From NCBI GenBank assembly GCA_040756055.1, contig JBFLZR010000005.1:62001-126000 (forward strand): DNA of 64,000 bases, read 5' to 3'. The notes beneath the pieces are model-generated. The model saw only the letters and a program-made list of their open reading frames with translations, made no database searches and had not been told where the DNA came from. The DNA comes from Candidatus Zixiibacteriota bacterium (GTDB taxonomy: Bacteria > Zixibacteria > MSB-5A5 > GN15 > FEB-12). Shown piece by piece: positions 27,712-36,996 of this stretch. The stretch's first letter is position 1. Each line of letters starts with the position of its first letter. The position numbers and the translations under genes are program-made.

Positions 27712-28611
27712 TCAGATAATTTGTTTGAAGCCCCAGTCAATGAGGCGACGGGCTTCTTTGAACCGAAGGCGGTCGCCGGGAACCCCCAGAACCACCACAG
27801 TTAACCTCTCCCCTTTCTTGTTTCTGACCAGCGCTGTCAGGCAATAATCAGAGGCTTTTATATATCCCGTCTTTCCTGAAAGCACGGTATAGCTGGAGTG
27901 AATCAACAGATTGGTGTTCGCCATCTGGAGTCGCGTGTTCTTTCGATTTAACACACGGACCATGTAAGTTTTTTTGGATGTAATTTTCCGGATTATCTCA
28001 TAATCGTAGGCGTAGTGCAGAATCTTGGCTATTTCGTGTGCTGTGGAAACATTGCCGTCATCAAGTCCGCTGGGTTCATAAAAGACGGTGTTTTCCAGCC
28101 CCAGCTTTTTCACCTTGCGATTCATCTCGGCGGCAAAACTCTCTATCGAACCGCTGGTGGCCTCGGCGAGAGCCCGAGCGGCCCGGTTGTCAGAATTGAG
28201 CAACATGGCGTGCATCAGATCGCGTACAGTCAACTGGTAACCGACGCGAAGCCGTGACCGCGAAGACCGCTTGGCATCTTCGCGGGTTATCGTAACCACT
28301 GTATCAAAATCAAGTCCCTTGTCGATTATCACCATCGCAGTCACCAGCTTCGACAGCGAGGCAATCGGGCGTATTTCATCAGGATTCCTGGCGTACAAGA
28401 CCTGGCCGTTTTCATAGTTTAGAAGCAAAGCTGATTTGAGATTGAGCTGCGGTCCTTTGCGTACATGTTCGAAATCAAAATGATAACACTTGTCAAGGGC
28501 AGTATTGAAATGAGTCGGGTCAGCCTCAAGCAGGTAAATTGTATTGGCCGAGAAAAACACGAAGGCGGCCAAAAATAACAGAACTTTGGGTAATGTACTT
28601 CTTTTTATCAT
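27712..28611 (-). CDS. D-alanyl-D-alanine carboxypeptidase (S11, PBP5-like)
   Basis: 299 residues from ATG 28611. An N-terminal hydrophobic anchor/signal (about 8-28), then the penicillin-binding triad: SLSK (SxxK, nucleophile Ser near 85), SDN (SxN) and SGKTGYIK (KTG). It removes the terminal D-Ala from murein pentapeptides in the periplasm. It lacks the usual long C-terminal domain and amphipathic anchor of PBP5. A GTG 33 bases upstream would overlap the ABC permease gene; the ATG has the more typical signal start. Confidence 0.9.
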   Translation of the reverse strand: MIKRSTLPKVLLFLAAFVFFSANTIYLLEADPTHFNTALDKCYHFDFEHVRKGPQLNLKSALLLNYENGQVLYARNPDEIRPIASLSKLVTAMVIIDKGLDFDTVVTITREDAKRSSRSRLRVGYQLTVRDLMHAMLLNSDNRAARALAEATSGSIESFAAEMNRKVKKLGLENTVFYEPSGLDDGNVSTAHEIAKILHYAYDYEIIRKITSKKTYMVRVLNRKNTRLQMANTNLLIHSSYTVLSGKTGYIKASDYCLTALVRNKKGERLTVVVLGVPGDRLRFKEARRLIDWGFKQII

Positions 28612-28628
28612 CTCTCGCTGTGAACCTG

Positions 28629-29939
28629 TTAGTATTTCACCCACCTCATTATTTCCGGAAGAGTCGGGCGTTTGCCGTACATCAGAATGCCAATCCGGAA
28701 TACTTTGCTCGTCAGCCAGATCATGCCGATCACGCTGAGCGTTACAATGACAAAGCCGATTGTCGCCTGTGCCAGAATACCACTGAATAGCGAATAACTC
28801 TGAAGAGTCGGGGCCATGAAAACTACCCGCATGGTCATCATGGTAGGCGTAAAAAACGGAAACATCGAAAGAGCTATCGAAACGGGTGAATTGGGCTCCT
28901 GAACGACGTACATGGCGATCATCACCGGCAGAACCATCGACATCGTTATGGGAAAGACGAAATTCTGAGCCTCTTTCTCACTGTTGACAATCGAACCTAT
29001 GAAGGCGAACAACGCGGAGTACAACAGATACCCGGTGACCAAAAACAACACGAAGAACACTGCTATGGCAGGGTTAAACACGAGTCTGTCAACGGATGGA
29101 TCAATATTAAGCGTGGCCTTCATCGAATAAATTCCGGATCCGATTATAATCCAGACCGCCGCCTGCGTGAATGTGGCGGCCCCCAATCCAAGGATCTTCC
29201 CCAGCAGAAGCTGAAAGGGTGTCACCGACGATATCATTACTTCCATGATGCGCGAACTCTTCTCCTCGATCACTGATCGCATGACCATTTGACCATAAGC
29301 CATTATCATCCCGAACATCAGCATGACAAACAACAGTGAACCAAGGTATTTGACTACGAAAGGAAGCGATTCCCCTTTGGCATCCCGCGTGGGAAGTTCG
29401 ACCTGGCGCGTAAGACTCAAAACGGAGTCCACACCCAGATTGACATCGGACACCTCAAGCCGCACCGATGACAGGATGTTCGACAGACGATCCTCGAACC
29501 GTTTCATCGTGCGAAACTTGTCCGAGTTCGTTATCATGTACATGCAGCTGTCGCACAGATAAGCATCCGGTCCAACCACCAGCGTGTATTTCAATTCCTC
29601 ATTCGCTATCAGGGCGCGAAGCGAGTCCTCGACCGCGATGAACCTGGCCGAGTCGGCGACATCGATTTCGAAAATGCCCTTGACATCGTAATAAGCCCTG
29701 GAGGTATCCTCGAGGCGATACTGCTGAAGACTCTCGGCAAACCTCTGGCCGATGCCCATCCCCGTCCGGTCGATAACGGCGAGTGGTTCGGCTTCCGATG
29801 ATTTCGTGTTTACGAACATCGTGGGCAGAATCAAAAAACCCGCCATCAATGCCGGAGTCAGAAAAATACCAACGACAAATGATTTCTTCTTAACTACCTG
29901 AGCGTATTCCCGCTTGAAGATAACCCAGAATTTAGACAC
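28629..29939 (-). CDS. ABC-2-type exporter permease (NatB-like)
   Basis: 436 residues from GTG 29939, which follows a GGGGGGAGG site six bases upstream. One N-terminal TM helix (KKSFVVGIFLTPALMAG...), a ~190-residue extracytoplasmic domain, then five or six TM helices from ~200, with EEKSSRIMEVMISSVTPFQLLLGKILG marking the NatB/ABC-2 fold. It overlaps the ATPase gene by 8 bases. Substrate unknown; Na+ or antibiotic export is typical for relatives. Confidence 0.88.
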   Translation of the reverse strand: MSKFWVIFKREYAQVVKKKSFVVGIFLTPALMAGFLILPTMFVNTKSSEAEPLAVIDRTGMGIGQRFAESLQQYRLEDTSRAYYDVKGIFEIDVADSARFIAVEDSLRALIANEELKYTLVVGPDAYLCDSCMYMITNSDKFRTMKRFEDRLSNILSSVRLEVSDVNLGVDSVLSLTRQVELPTRDAKGESLPFVVKYLGSLLFVMLMFGMIMAYGQMVMRSVIEEKSSRIMEVMISSVTPFQLLLGKILGLGAATFTQAAVWIIIGSGIYSMKATLNIDPSVDRLVFNPAIAVFFVLFLVTGYLLYSALFAFIGSIVNSEKEAQNFVFPITMSMVLPVMIAMYVVQEPNSPVSIALSMFPFFTPTMMTMRVVFMAPTLQSYSLFSGILAQATIGFVIVTLSVIGMIWLTSKVFRIGILMYGKRPTLPEIMRWVKY

Positions 29940-30864
29940 GGCTGGCCTCCCCCCTTTTTTCATACTCGGCCGGATCAACTTTGGCCATGCCTATGAAAAT
30001 GTCGTAAAGCGAGGGCTCCACGATGTCGAAGCGAAGTACCCTGACCCTCTGCACCACCTGTTTGAGTATCTCATTGGCGTCAGCGCCGTCATCGAGCTGA
30101 AGCTCGATATAGTTGTTGAATTCGGTCATCTTTTTAACACCCGGAAGTCCGGCGATGAAATTACCCTCACCCTCGATTTCGATCTGCACCGAGTTTTTCC
30201 CGAACTGCGCTTTTATATCCGTAAGCTTGCCGTCGATTACTTTCTTCCCGCGATTTATCATGCACAGATGGTCGCACAATTTTTCCGCCTGCTCCATGAC
30301 GTGTGTCGAGAACAAAATCGTTTTGCCGCCGCGCTTCATCTCCAGAATGATGTCCTTGATTAATTCCATGTTGAGGGGGTCAAGTCCAGAAAAAATCTCA
30401 TCGAGAATGACGAGATCGGGTTCGTGAAGAATAGTGGTGATAAACTGGAGTTTTTGCTGCATCCCCTTGGATAGCTCCTCCACTTTCTTGTGGCGATAGT
30501 CACCCAGGTCAACTCTTTTGAGCCAGTAATCGATCTTTTCGGCAGCTCTGGACGACGGGTAGTCCTTCAACTCGGCCATGTATATCATAACCTCTTCAAG
30601 GGTCATCTTCTTGTACAGGCCGCGCTCTTCCGGAAGATAGCCTACCCGGTTGCGAAACGCCTCGCCGGTTTGCGCCCCTTCCATTGTAATGGAGCCGGAA
30701 TCGGGAATGGTGATGTTCATTATCATCCGGATAGTGGTTGTTTTGCCGGCTCCGTTAGGGCCGATTATGCCGTAAATGACCCCTTTGGGGACTTCGAGCG
30801 AGAGATCATCCACTGCCACCTGCCCGGTAAACTCTTTTCGGATTCGATCCAGCTTCAGAAACAT
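29932..30864 (-). CDS. ABC exporter ATPase (NatA-like)
   Basis: 310 residues from ATG 30864. Walker A GPNGAGKTTT, Q-loop GYLPEERGLYKKMT, signature LSKGMQQKLQF, Walker B LVILDEIF, and an H-loop FSTHVMEQA. The C-terminal ~90 residues are the extra domain usual in NatA/CcmA-like exporter ATPases. It powers the permease encoded just downstream. Two in-frame upstream starts exist, but 30864 begins the conserved FLKLDRIRKEF strand and follows AAAGG. Confidence 0.92.
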   Translation of the reverse strand: MFLKLDRIRKEFTGQVAVDDLSLEVPKGVIYGIIGPNGAGKTTTIRMIMNITIPDSGSITMEGAQTGEAFRNRVGYLPEERGLYKKMTLEEVMIYMAELKDYPSSRAAEKIDYWLKRVDLGDYRHKKVEELSKGMQQKLQFITTILHEPDLVILDEIFSGLDPLNMELIKDIILEMKRGGKTILFSTHVMEQAEKLCDHLCMINRGKKVIDGKLTDIKAQFGKNSVQIEIEGEGNFIAGLPGVKKMTEFNNYIELQLDDGADANEILKQVVQRVRVLRFDIVEPSLYDIFIGMAKVDPAEYEKRGEASRV

Positions 30865-30927
30865 GCTTGCCTTTCTAAGCGATAGTGTCACTAATTACAA
30901 AGCTATTATGCGTTCGTCAACAAAAAC

Positions 30928-31710
30928 CTAAAGGCCAAGCATGTCTGAAAAGCGGGTGGCGTTCGCCGTTGCCTGTCCCAGATGGCAGTTGTTGAAATAT
31001 ATATAGATACGTGCTACTTTACTTTTGATTTTTTCCAGCTTCTCTTTCCACTCCTTCAACTCTTCGTCGGAATAACTGTAATCATAGCGCAGCGGGCCTC
31101 CCCCCCACCACTGGTCTTTGTTGCGCCCGTGAAGGCGCACGTAGGCCGTATTCGTGGTGGCAAACAGGTCCGGGTTGAGCAATCCTGGAAGCTGTGGCTC
31201 ATCGACACACACATATCCGATTGCTTCCGCCTTGAGACGGTCGTACATCTGCCGATTCACCCAGCCGTTGTGACGGAATTCCACGAACAGTTCATTCGGA
31301 GCGACGGCATCGCGGCAGACAGCTATATAGTCCAGGCTGTCCGGACTGAACTTGAAAGAATAAGGAAATTGCGCCAGAAGTCCCGATAATTTGCCGGACT
31401 CCTCAAACGGTTTGATAGCCTCGCGAAACCTCGCAACATCATCCTCCAGGTCAGAGCGCCGGTGAGTAAATGATTGAGGAACCTTTACCATGAAGTCAAA
31501 ACCATCGGGCGCCTTCTTGACTATGTTAGCCATAACCGCCGGATGTGGAATGCGATAGTATGTCGAGTTAATTTCAACCGTCGGGAAAAACCTGATATAA
31601 TAGTCAAGCATCTTGCCTTTGTCGATATCCTTCGGGTAAAACGTCCCTTTCCAATCCTCGAAGCTATAGCCCGAGGTCCCTATTCTTATCTCTGCTTGTT
31701 TGTCATTCAT
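30928..31710 (-). CDS. DUF72 (YecE-like) family protein
   Basis: 260 residues. DUF72 TIM-barrel pattern: IRIGTSGYSFEDWKGTFYP, VEINSTYYRIP, FMVKVPQSFTH, LFVEFRHNGW, YVRLHGRN, and YIYFNNCHLGQATANA near the end. Function is unsettled. It does not overlap its neighbours and looks like a single gene. Confidence 0.9.
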   Translation of the reverse strand: MNDKQAEIRIGTSGYSFEDWKGTFYPKDIDKGKMLDYYIRFFPTVEINSTYYRIPHPAVMANIVKKAPDGFDFMVKVPQSFTHRRSDLEDDVARFREAIKPFEESGKLSGLLAQFPYSFKFSPDSLDYIAVCRDAVAPNELFVEFRHNGWVNRQMYDRLKAEAIGYVCVDEPQLPGLLNPDLFATTNTAYVRLHGRNKDQWWGGGPLRYDYSYSDEELKEWKEKLEKIKSKVARIYIYFNNCHLGQATANATRFSDMLGL

Positions 31711-31785
31711 GATAATAACCGAAAAGACGGTTTGCAGATATACTCACCATACGGGAAGATATTCAACGTGGTTACAGGCAGGCAA

Positions 31786-31914
31786 TCACTTTTCCTTTTT
31801 AGGTTTGGGCTGCTGAAACCTGATAAAACCGCATCCTGGGCAGATCCACTTGCGCTGTTTATGAAACGACCGCTTTTGCTCTTTCATCGTAGATTTGCAG
31901 CGGGGACACTTCAT
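31786..31914 (-). CDS. 42-residue zinc-ribbon protein
   Basis: A short frame with two CxxC knuckles, MKCPRC near the start and WICPGCGF near residue 25, separated by a Lys/Arg-rich linker and followed by a basic tail ending KPKKEK. This is a classic minimal zinc ribbon able to bind nucleic acid or protein. It starts 8 bases after the last gene of the membrane cluster and runs in the same direction, so it is probably its last member. It is easily missed because of its length. Confidence 0.65.
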   Translation of the reverse strand: MKCPRCKSTMKEQKRSFHKQRKWICPGCGFIRFQQPKPKKEK

Positions 31915-31922
31915 AGGCCATC

Positions 31923-32537
31923 TCAGTTCGTGAGTTTGAAGAAATCCGTCAGCAGAAACTCCATGCGGCCAATCAATGTCGACATACGGGACATAACAGT
32001 ATAACCGAACGTGGTGCCGAAAAATATCATCAGGAAGAACGTGCCAATTGTCGCGGCTTTGCCGAATGTCCCCTTGTGCTCGCGGCCGAAATAGAAGTAT
32101 GCCAGGGTACTTATAAGCCCAACAATCACGACCAGCCCGGAAATATCGGGGACACCTGAAGCGTCAGTCAGTGGCATCACAGTGGCTGACATTTGTTTCA
32201 GAGTGCGGCCGTAAAGCATGGCAGGAATGGCCACCCCGGCGCCGGAGCCAATCATAAAGGCAATCGGGATGCGCGACAGCGATGAAGTCTTGTCGTGGAA
32301 CCGTCCCCACATCAAAAGCCCAAGCGCGAATGGAATTATCAGCCAGAAATTCCGCCCCGAAAATAGCGGCTCAAAAAGAATTGCCATCAACGTGTTGGTC
32401 CAGGCAACCACCAGTATATATCCAATAGACACGCCGATTAGCAGATACTCGGCCATCTTGTAAATCGGGTTGTCCCGGTACAAAAAAGTAAGTATGGCCA
32501 GGGTCAGGATTCCCGCGATCAGTGTTCCGGCGTCCAT
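31923..32537 (-). CDS. polytopic membrane protein (cluster gene D), unknown
   Basis: 204 residues with five or six predicted TM helices: a near-terminal pair, YLLIGVSIGYILVVAW, FWLIIPFALGLLMW, FMIGSGAGVAIPAMLYG, LVVIVGLISTLAYFYFG and FFLMIFFGTTFGYTVM. It overlaps gene C by one base. It contains no channel, transporter or enzyme signature I recognise. Tight coupling with genes A, B and C suggests a subunit of one membrane complex. Confidence 0.8.
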   Translation of the reverse strand: MDAGTLIAGILTLAILTFLYRDNPIYKMAEYLLIGVSIGYILVVAWTNTLMAILFEPLFSGRNFWLIIPFALGLLMWGRFHDKTSSLSRIPIAFMIGSGAGVAIPAMLYGRTLKQMSATVMPLTDASGVPDISGLVVIVGLISTLAYFYFGREHKGTFGKAATIGTFFLMIFFGTTFGYTVMSRMSTLIGRMEFLLTDFFKLTN

Positions 32538-33349
32538 CAGGCCCCTCTCCCCTTTTTTCTCGATGCGAAGTACAAAATATTGCCGAGCGCTATTAGCAGA
32601 ATGATGTACAAATGAGCGCTCGATTGAGCCAGCATTCCGCGCGCCCCTCCCCCGCTGACAGCCAAGAGCTTCTCATACTCGGCCGCTCCCCGGAGCCCGC
32701 CCATCATAGCGTACATCTGCCCGGATGACAGGTATGGGTCGTAAGTTGTCACCATCGCCGCCGTTACCGCCCCCAGAACACGGACCCCGTAACGCGCCTG
32801 ACCGTATTCTATCCAGTGCGTCGTCAGAGAACCATCCGCAATGGACAGCACCGCGGCGACATCATCGTAGTTCTTCACCGATCGGGTGAGTTCGAATTGC
32901 CCATAGGGTCTTCCCAGATAATCGAGCGGATAGGTAGTGCCGATCGACTCACCCATCGCCAGAATCGCGGCTATATACTGTGGTCGAAAGCCGAGATAGA
33001 CGTAATCCACGCCATACACCCGGCCGTATTCGCGCGCCGTTTCCTGCATCAGCCGATACCCGATGAGCGTACCCTCGGCCAGGAGAGACACTCCTATGAG
33101 CTTGTGACCTTTCTTGAAGGTGTGACGGAGTACACTCTGTGCGATTGGCCTGATCTCCGGCAGCGATGAAGCCTCGTGATCAAACGAGACAATCAGCACG
33201 GAGCCATCCGGGAGCGAATCGATACAATCATATAGTCGCTGGGTGTACGGCGACACCCGCATATCCAATTTGATGTTGAGAATCATGGCGCCGGCCACAA
33301 CTACGAGAAGACCGAGAAAAGTCCAATGCCGGGCTTCGAATGTTTTCAT
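32537..33349 (-). CDS. TM-soluble-TM membrane protein (cluster gene C), unknown
   Basis: 270 residues from ATG 33349 (after GGGAGGGGACAA). TM helix at ~8-28, a ~200-residue soluble domain with alternating strands and helices (LPDGSVLIVSFDHEASS, KGHKLIGVSLLAEG, YGVDYVYLGFRPQYIAA), and a C-terminal TM helix at ~243-262. Its C-terminal part (YDPYLSSGQMYAMMGGLRG, then MLAQSSAHLYI before the TM) closely parallels gene A, suggesting divergent paralogues. Overlaps gene B by 4 bases and gene D by 1. A longer frame to 33676 lies within gene B and is rejected. Confidence 0.8.
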   Translation of the reverse strand: MKTFEARHWTFLGLLVVVAGAMILNIKLDMRVSPYTQRLYDCIDSLPDGSVLIVSFDHEASSLPEIRPIAQSVLRHTFKKGHKLIGVSLLAEGTLIGYRLMQETAREYGRVYGVDYVYLGFRPQYIAAILAMGESIGTTYPLDYLGRPYGQFELTRSVKNYDDVAAVLSIADGSLTTHWIEYGQARYGVRVLGAVTAAMVTTYDPYLSSGQMYAMMGGLRGAAEYEKLLAVSGGGARGMLAQSSAHLYIILLIALGNILYFASRKKGRGA

Positions 33350-33966
33350 TTGTCCCCTCCCAGCCATGTTCGTTCGATGCCAACAATGACCCGAAGCGAT
33401 GTCGTCAATGAGCCCAGCCCGATTCCAATCAAGATCGCCCGTCGGGCGGCCATCGAAGGATAGTTGCGGATCCAGTCCGCCACCTGTGGCAGTCCGTCGG
33501 AGAAGAAGCCGCCGATATTGGAACGGCTCAGCAGCATCAACAGGGCTGATATCAAAAGCACCGCGGCTGGAAAGGAGCGAGCTCTGAACCCACGAAACGA
33601 TGCCGAAGCGACGAAAAATGCCAGCAGCGCGAACACCGTCGACTGCATCGGAGCTTGAACATTCTCGAACGTCCACATAAACGGCGTATCCGCCTTAATG
33701 CCCCAGATCAATGCAAAAACCGGCATAGACAAGAATCCGAGCAGACCCACCGCACGATAAACCGTATCCTTGTTGCGACTCATCTCGGTCATATTGTTCT
33801 TCAGGTAACTGAACACACCCACAATCAATGTAAAGGCGAAAACGATCTGCCAGTAATCCAAAATGGCCTGATTCAGTGCGCGAGCTGTCGGGTGAGCGGA
33901 GAAATACTGCGCGAACATCACCAATCCGAAAATGAAACAGATAAAAAGCGGTAGCTTGCGACCCAT
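33346..33966 (-). CDS. polytopic membrane protein (cluster gene B), unknown
   Basis: 206 residues with about six hydrophobic segments: LFICFIFGLVMFAQYF, WQIVFAFTLIVGVF, GLLGFLSMPVFALIWG, STVFALLAFFVASAS, FPAAVLLISALLMLL, AILIGIGLGSLTTSL. The start ATG 33966 overlaps the stop of gene A (TGATG), so it is translationally coupled. No recognised family. It resembles gene D in size and layout, though I see no clear sequence similarity. Confidence 0.8.
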   Translation of the reverse strand: MGRKLPLFICFIFGLVMFAQYFSAHPTARALNQAILDYWQIVFAFTLIVGVFSYLKNNMTEMSRNKDTVYRAVGLLGFLSMPVFALIWGIKADTPFMWTFENVQAPMQSTVFALLAFFVASASFRGFRARSFPAAVLLISALLMLLSRSNIGGFFSDGLPQVADWIRNYPSMAARRAILIGIGLGSLTTSLRVIVGIERTWLGGDK

Positions 33967-34793
33967 CAGAACACCCACCAATCGCTCGGGCTGATTCCCA
34001 GGAGAGTCTCAATCGTACTCCACAGGATGGCTGCTGCCAGAAAGATCACGATCAATATTTTCATGATATCCTGTGCTTCGACCGACGCCAGAACGGAACG
34101 GTCCTGCGAAAGGTAACCTGACGCCGCGAATAGTTCTTCGCCGATCAGAGTGTAATCACAGGCTACGATAAAGAAGGACAGTTGTATGGTTGAGTCGGTT
34201 CCGGCTATCTGGATAGCATTTATTGAATTGCCTGTCTCAGCCAAAATCAGGGACTCCGCCTCGAAAGTACCCAGCAAAAAAATCGACGCCGGCTTATGCC
34301 TGGTGATAAGACCGTCGACAGCGGCCGCGTAGCCGAATTGCGATGATGACACATAGGCGATATCATCGGCTTTGTACCGGTCGGGATACCCCTGGCGGGC
34401 ATAACTTCCTTTCACGACCTCCTGTGCCACCGTCATTATGACAGGATCGTGAGTGGGATATACCAGACGGCAGTCATAAGAGGCCGTTTTCTCGGCTACA
34501 TGACTGAGGATATTCATTGAGGCTATCGTGGTAGGCCGCTGGATGTCTCCCCCCCACCCCGGAGTGTATAACACCGGCCGGGCCATTTCAGTCGCCCTCC
34601 CGATAGCGTCTTCAACCGCCTTCAACCCCCCGATTTCCCGAACCTTGAATTCCCTGCCCCGACGCTGACTGAAAGTTGTATAAAGAACAACCAGTATGGC
34701 TATGACTGACGCCGCCAGCGTTGCCAGGGTTTCGGGATTGAACCATTCACCGACCGGCGCGGCGGCCGAAAAGAGTAGATAGGCACCCATCAT
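33966..34793 (-). CDS. TM-soluble-TM membrane protein, DUF6754-like (cluster gene A)
   Basis: 275 residues, first gene of the cluster. TM helix at ~22-42, a soluble Rossmann-like domain with VLYTPGWGGDIQRPTTIASM, DCRLVYPTHDPVIM and SIFLLGTFEAESLI, then DYTLIGEELFAASGYLSQD, EAQDIMKI and a C-terminal TM helix at ~245-265. From memory this matches proteins catalogued as DUF6754; no function is known to me. It is divergent from the sugar ABC operon. Starts at 34793 or the adjacent ATG 34790. Confidence 0.8.
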   Translation of the reverse strand: MMGAYLLFSAAAPVGEWFNPETLATLAASVIAILVVLYTTFSQRRGREFKVREIGGLKAVEDAIGRATEMARPVLYTPGWGGDIQRPTTIASMNILSHVAEKTASYDCRLVYPTHDPVIMTVAQEVVKGSYARQGYPDRYKADDIAYVSSSQFGYAAAVDGLITRHKPASIFLLGTFEAESLILAETGNSINAIQIAGTDSTIQLSFFIVACDYTLIGEELFAASGYLSQDRSVLASVEAQDIMKILIVIFLAAAILWSTIETLLGISPSDWWVF

Positions 34794-34840
34794 AAATCAA
34801 GTTGATCGGGCCGGGCGTCGGTGGCAACAAAAAGATTTTT

Positions 34841-34869
34841 TTGTTTGCCCGGCAGGCCGGTTTTGTTAT
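34841..34869 (+). promoter_or_regulatory. candidate promoter of the sugar ABC operon
   Basis: TTGTTT at 34841-34846, 17-base spacer rich in GGCC-type symmetry, TGTTAT at 34864-34869. It lies in the 122-base divergent gap and 46 bases before the ATG. Confidence 0.35.
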
Positions 34870-34915
34870 TTTCGAAAGGTTCATATTTAAAAGTTAACTT
34901 GTCAGGGAGATTGAT

Positions 34916-36130
34916 ATGAAATCCAGACTATTACTTGGTATCTTTTTGATTCTGTTATTGAGTGTATCCGCTAACGCCAAAACCACCATTACCTGGTGGC
35001 AGTTCTGGACCGATCCCCAGATCAAACCGGTCATCGAGCAAATGACGGCTGAATTTGAAAAGGCAAATCCCGATATCGAGGTAAAACTGACCGATCTCAC
35101 CTGGGCCAACGGTCACGAAAAGATCGTTATCGCTTTCGGCTCCAGTACCGGCCCCGATATAGTCGAACTTGGCTCAGACTGGATTGCCGAGTTCGCAACC
35201 AATGGCCTGCTTTACGATATGTCGGCCGAGATCGCCGCCGATAGCTCCCGGTATCAGGGCTGGAGCATGGCCACATATAAGGGCAAGGTCTTTGCCTATC
35301 CATGGATTCTCGGAACGCGCGTGATGTTTGCAAACCGTGATCTTCTCAATCGTGCCGGCTACGATAGCAGCTTCGTGCCGCTCTCTCTGGACGAATTCAA
35401 GGCCGCGGCGGAGAAGATTGATAGTCTCGACTCGAAAATATACGGGTGGGGCTCCAACACTCCGGAAAAGCATCGCCTCTACAAAAAGTATTTGCCCTTC
35501 TTCTGGTCCAAGGGAGCACAGATTTTCTCCGATGACGGTCGGTTCTGCCTGGTGGCCTCCGACCTGGCCATCTCCGCTCTCAAGCTCTACAAAGAACTGC
35601 ACGATAGTTGCGGCTATGTCGCCGACCAGCGCGGAATAGAGGACGCGTTCCTCGAAGGCAGGATCGGCTTTATACTTTCGGGCGATTGGCTTTTGAAGAG
35701 GATCGAAAAAGAGAAACCAAATTTTCCGCTGGTCTCGACCCTGATGCCGGGGGCCAAATTGCCAGGGCGGTCATTTCTTGGCGGGGAATTTTTGGCCGTG
35801 AATGCCGCGTCGAAACACAAAGATGCCGCCATGAAATTCATCCGGTTCGTTACATCTGCCGAGAACCAGCTCAGGTTCTGCAAAGCTAATTACTCGGCGA
35901 ATCCGTCAAGTTACCAGGCTCAGGACGATGGATACTTCGCATCGAATATACATCTTCTTACCTTTATCAAACAAATGCGTCTGGCAAAACATCCCCCGGT
36001 TGACCCCGACTGGGTGTATATCGAAGAAGCCATCGAAAAGGCCGTCGAGGACGTAGTGTTTAAGAATGCTTCCGTGGCTAATTCCCTGATGACGGCACGC
36101 AAAAAAATAGAGAAGATGAAACAAAGATGA
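34916..36130 (+). CDS. ABC transporter sugar-binding protein
   Basis: 404 residues with a signal peptide (1-21, cut after ANA). Family-1 solute-binding pattern: ITWWQFWTDP, EFEKANPDIEVKL, GPDIVELGSDWIAEFA, YPWILGTRVMFANRDLL, GRIGFILSGDWLL, FLGGEFLAVNAASKHKDAAMKF. There is no lipobox, so it is a free periplasmic protein, fitting a diderm cell. It delivers a sugar or oligosaccharide to the permeases encoded directly downstream. GGGAG ribosome site. Confidence 0.92.
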   Translation: MKSRLLLGIFLILLLSVSANAKTTITWWQFWTDPQIKPVIEQMTAEFEKANPDIEVKLTDLTWANGHEKIVIAFGSSTGPDIVELGSDWIAEFATNGLLYDMSAEIAADSSRYQGWSMATYKGKVFAYPWILGTRVMFANRDLLNRAGYDSSFVPLSLDEFKAAAEKIDSLDSKIYGWGSNTPEKHRLYKKYLPFFWSKGAQIFSDDGRFCLVASDLAISALKLYKELHDSCGYVADQRGIEDAFLEGRIGFILSGDWLLKRIEKEKPNFPLVSTLMPGAKLPGRSFLGGEFLAVNAASKHKDAAMKFIRFVTSAENQLRFCKANYSANPSSYQAQDDGYFASNIHLLTFIKQMRLAKHPPVDPDWVYIEEAIEKAVEDVVFKNASVANSLMTARKKIEKMKQR

Positions 36131-36996
36131 AATGGTCAAAAGCCGGGGCCTTCACCCTTGCACTCCCCTGGCTGATTACATTCGCCGTTTTCTGGTTGTT
36201 CCCGATCGTCTATTCATTTGTGATCGGGTTTACCGACCAGCAGCTACTGGCGAAGGATTACGACTGGATAGGTCTGGACAATTATCGCGCGCTCTTTACG
36301 GATCCGGCCTTTATCTCTTCGCTTGAAAGCACCTTTGTCTTCGTGTTCGGCACCATCCCGGTTACGACCATTATCGCGCTCGGCATGGCGCTTCTGATAA
36401 ACCGGCAATTTCGATTGCGTGGATTGTTCAGGGCCGGCTATTTCTTGCCGTCAATCACTTCAATAATCGTCATAGCGCTGATTTTCACCAACCTGTATCA
36501 GCGGGGAGGTTATATCGCGTACCTGGCGTCGCTAGTCGGGCTCGATGTCCCCGAACACGGATTTCTACTTTCCAGTGATACCTCTCTGTATTCCATTATG
36601 GCTATGGATGTCTGGATGGCGGTCGGATATTACATGCTTATTTTCCTGGCCGGGCTCAAATCAATACCGGATGAACTGTATGAAGTTGCCGAGTTGAGCG
36701 GCGCTGGCAAGATCCGTCAATTTTTCTCGATAACACTGCCGCTGCTCAGACCGGTTGCGCTCTTCATTATCGTAATAAATTCAATCAAATCTTTCCAGGT
36801 ATTTGCCGAGATCTTCGTGATGACAAAAGGGAAATTTGAGACTTCCACGATGGTGTACTTCATATATGAAACCGGCCTGACGACGAAATTCGAATTCGGC
36901 TACGCCTCGGCGGCCGCTTATGTTCTGTTTATCATTATCGCCGTCTTTGCCGCCATCCAGTTTACACTCTTCAGAAAGAGGCAGGCTGTATGGTGA
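36127..36996 (+). CDS. sugar ABC transporter permease (MalF-type)
   Basis: 289 residues, six TM helices, with the EAA loop EVAELSGAGKIRQFFSIT that docks on the ATPase. It overlaps the binding-protein gene by 4 bases (ATGA) and the next permease by 7, so the three are translationally coupled. Confidence 0.92.
   Translation: MKWSKAGAFTLALPWLITFAVFWLFPIVYSFVIGFTDQQLLAKDYDWIGLDNYRALFTDPAFISSLESTFVFVFGTIPVTTIIALGMALLINRQFRLRGLFRAGYFLPSITSIIVIALIFTNLYQRGGYIAYLASLVGLDVPEHGFLLSSDTSLYSIMAMDVWMAVGYYMLIFLAGLKSIPDELYEVAELSGAGKIRQFFSITLPLLRPVALFIIVINSIKSFQVFAEIFVMTKGKFETSTMVYFIYETGLTTKFEFGYASAAAYVLFIIIAVFAAIQFTLFRKRQAVW

Noticed and set aside
32537-33676. Longer version of cluster gene C starting at 33676
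   Set aside because: The extra N-terminal residues fall inside gene B in another frame and look random; ATG 33349 has a ribosome site and begins just before a TM helix.
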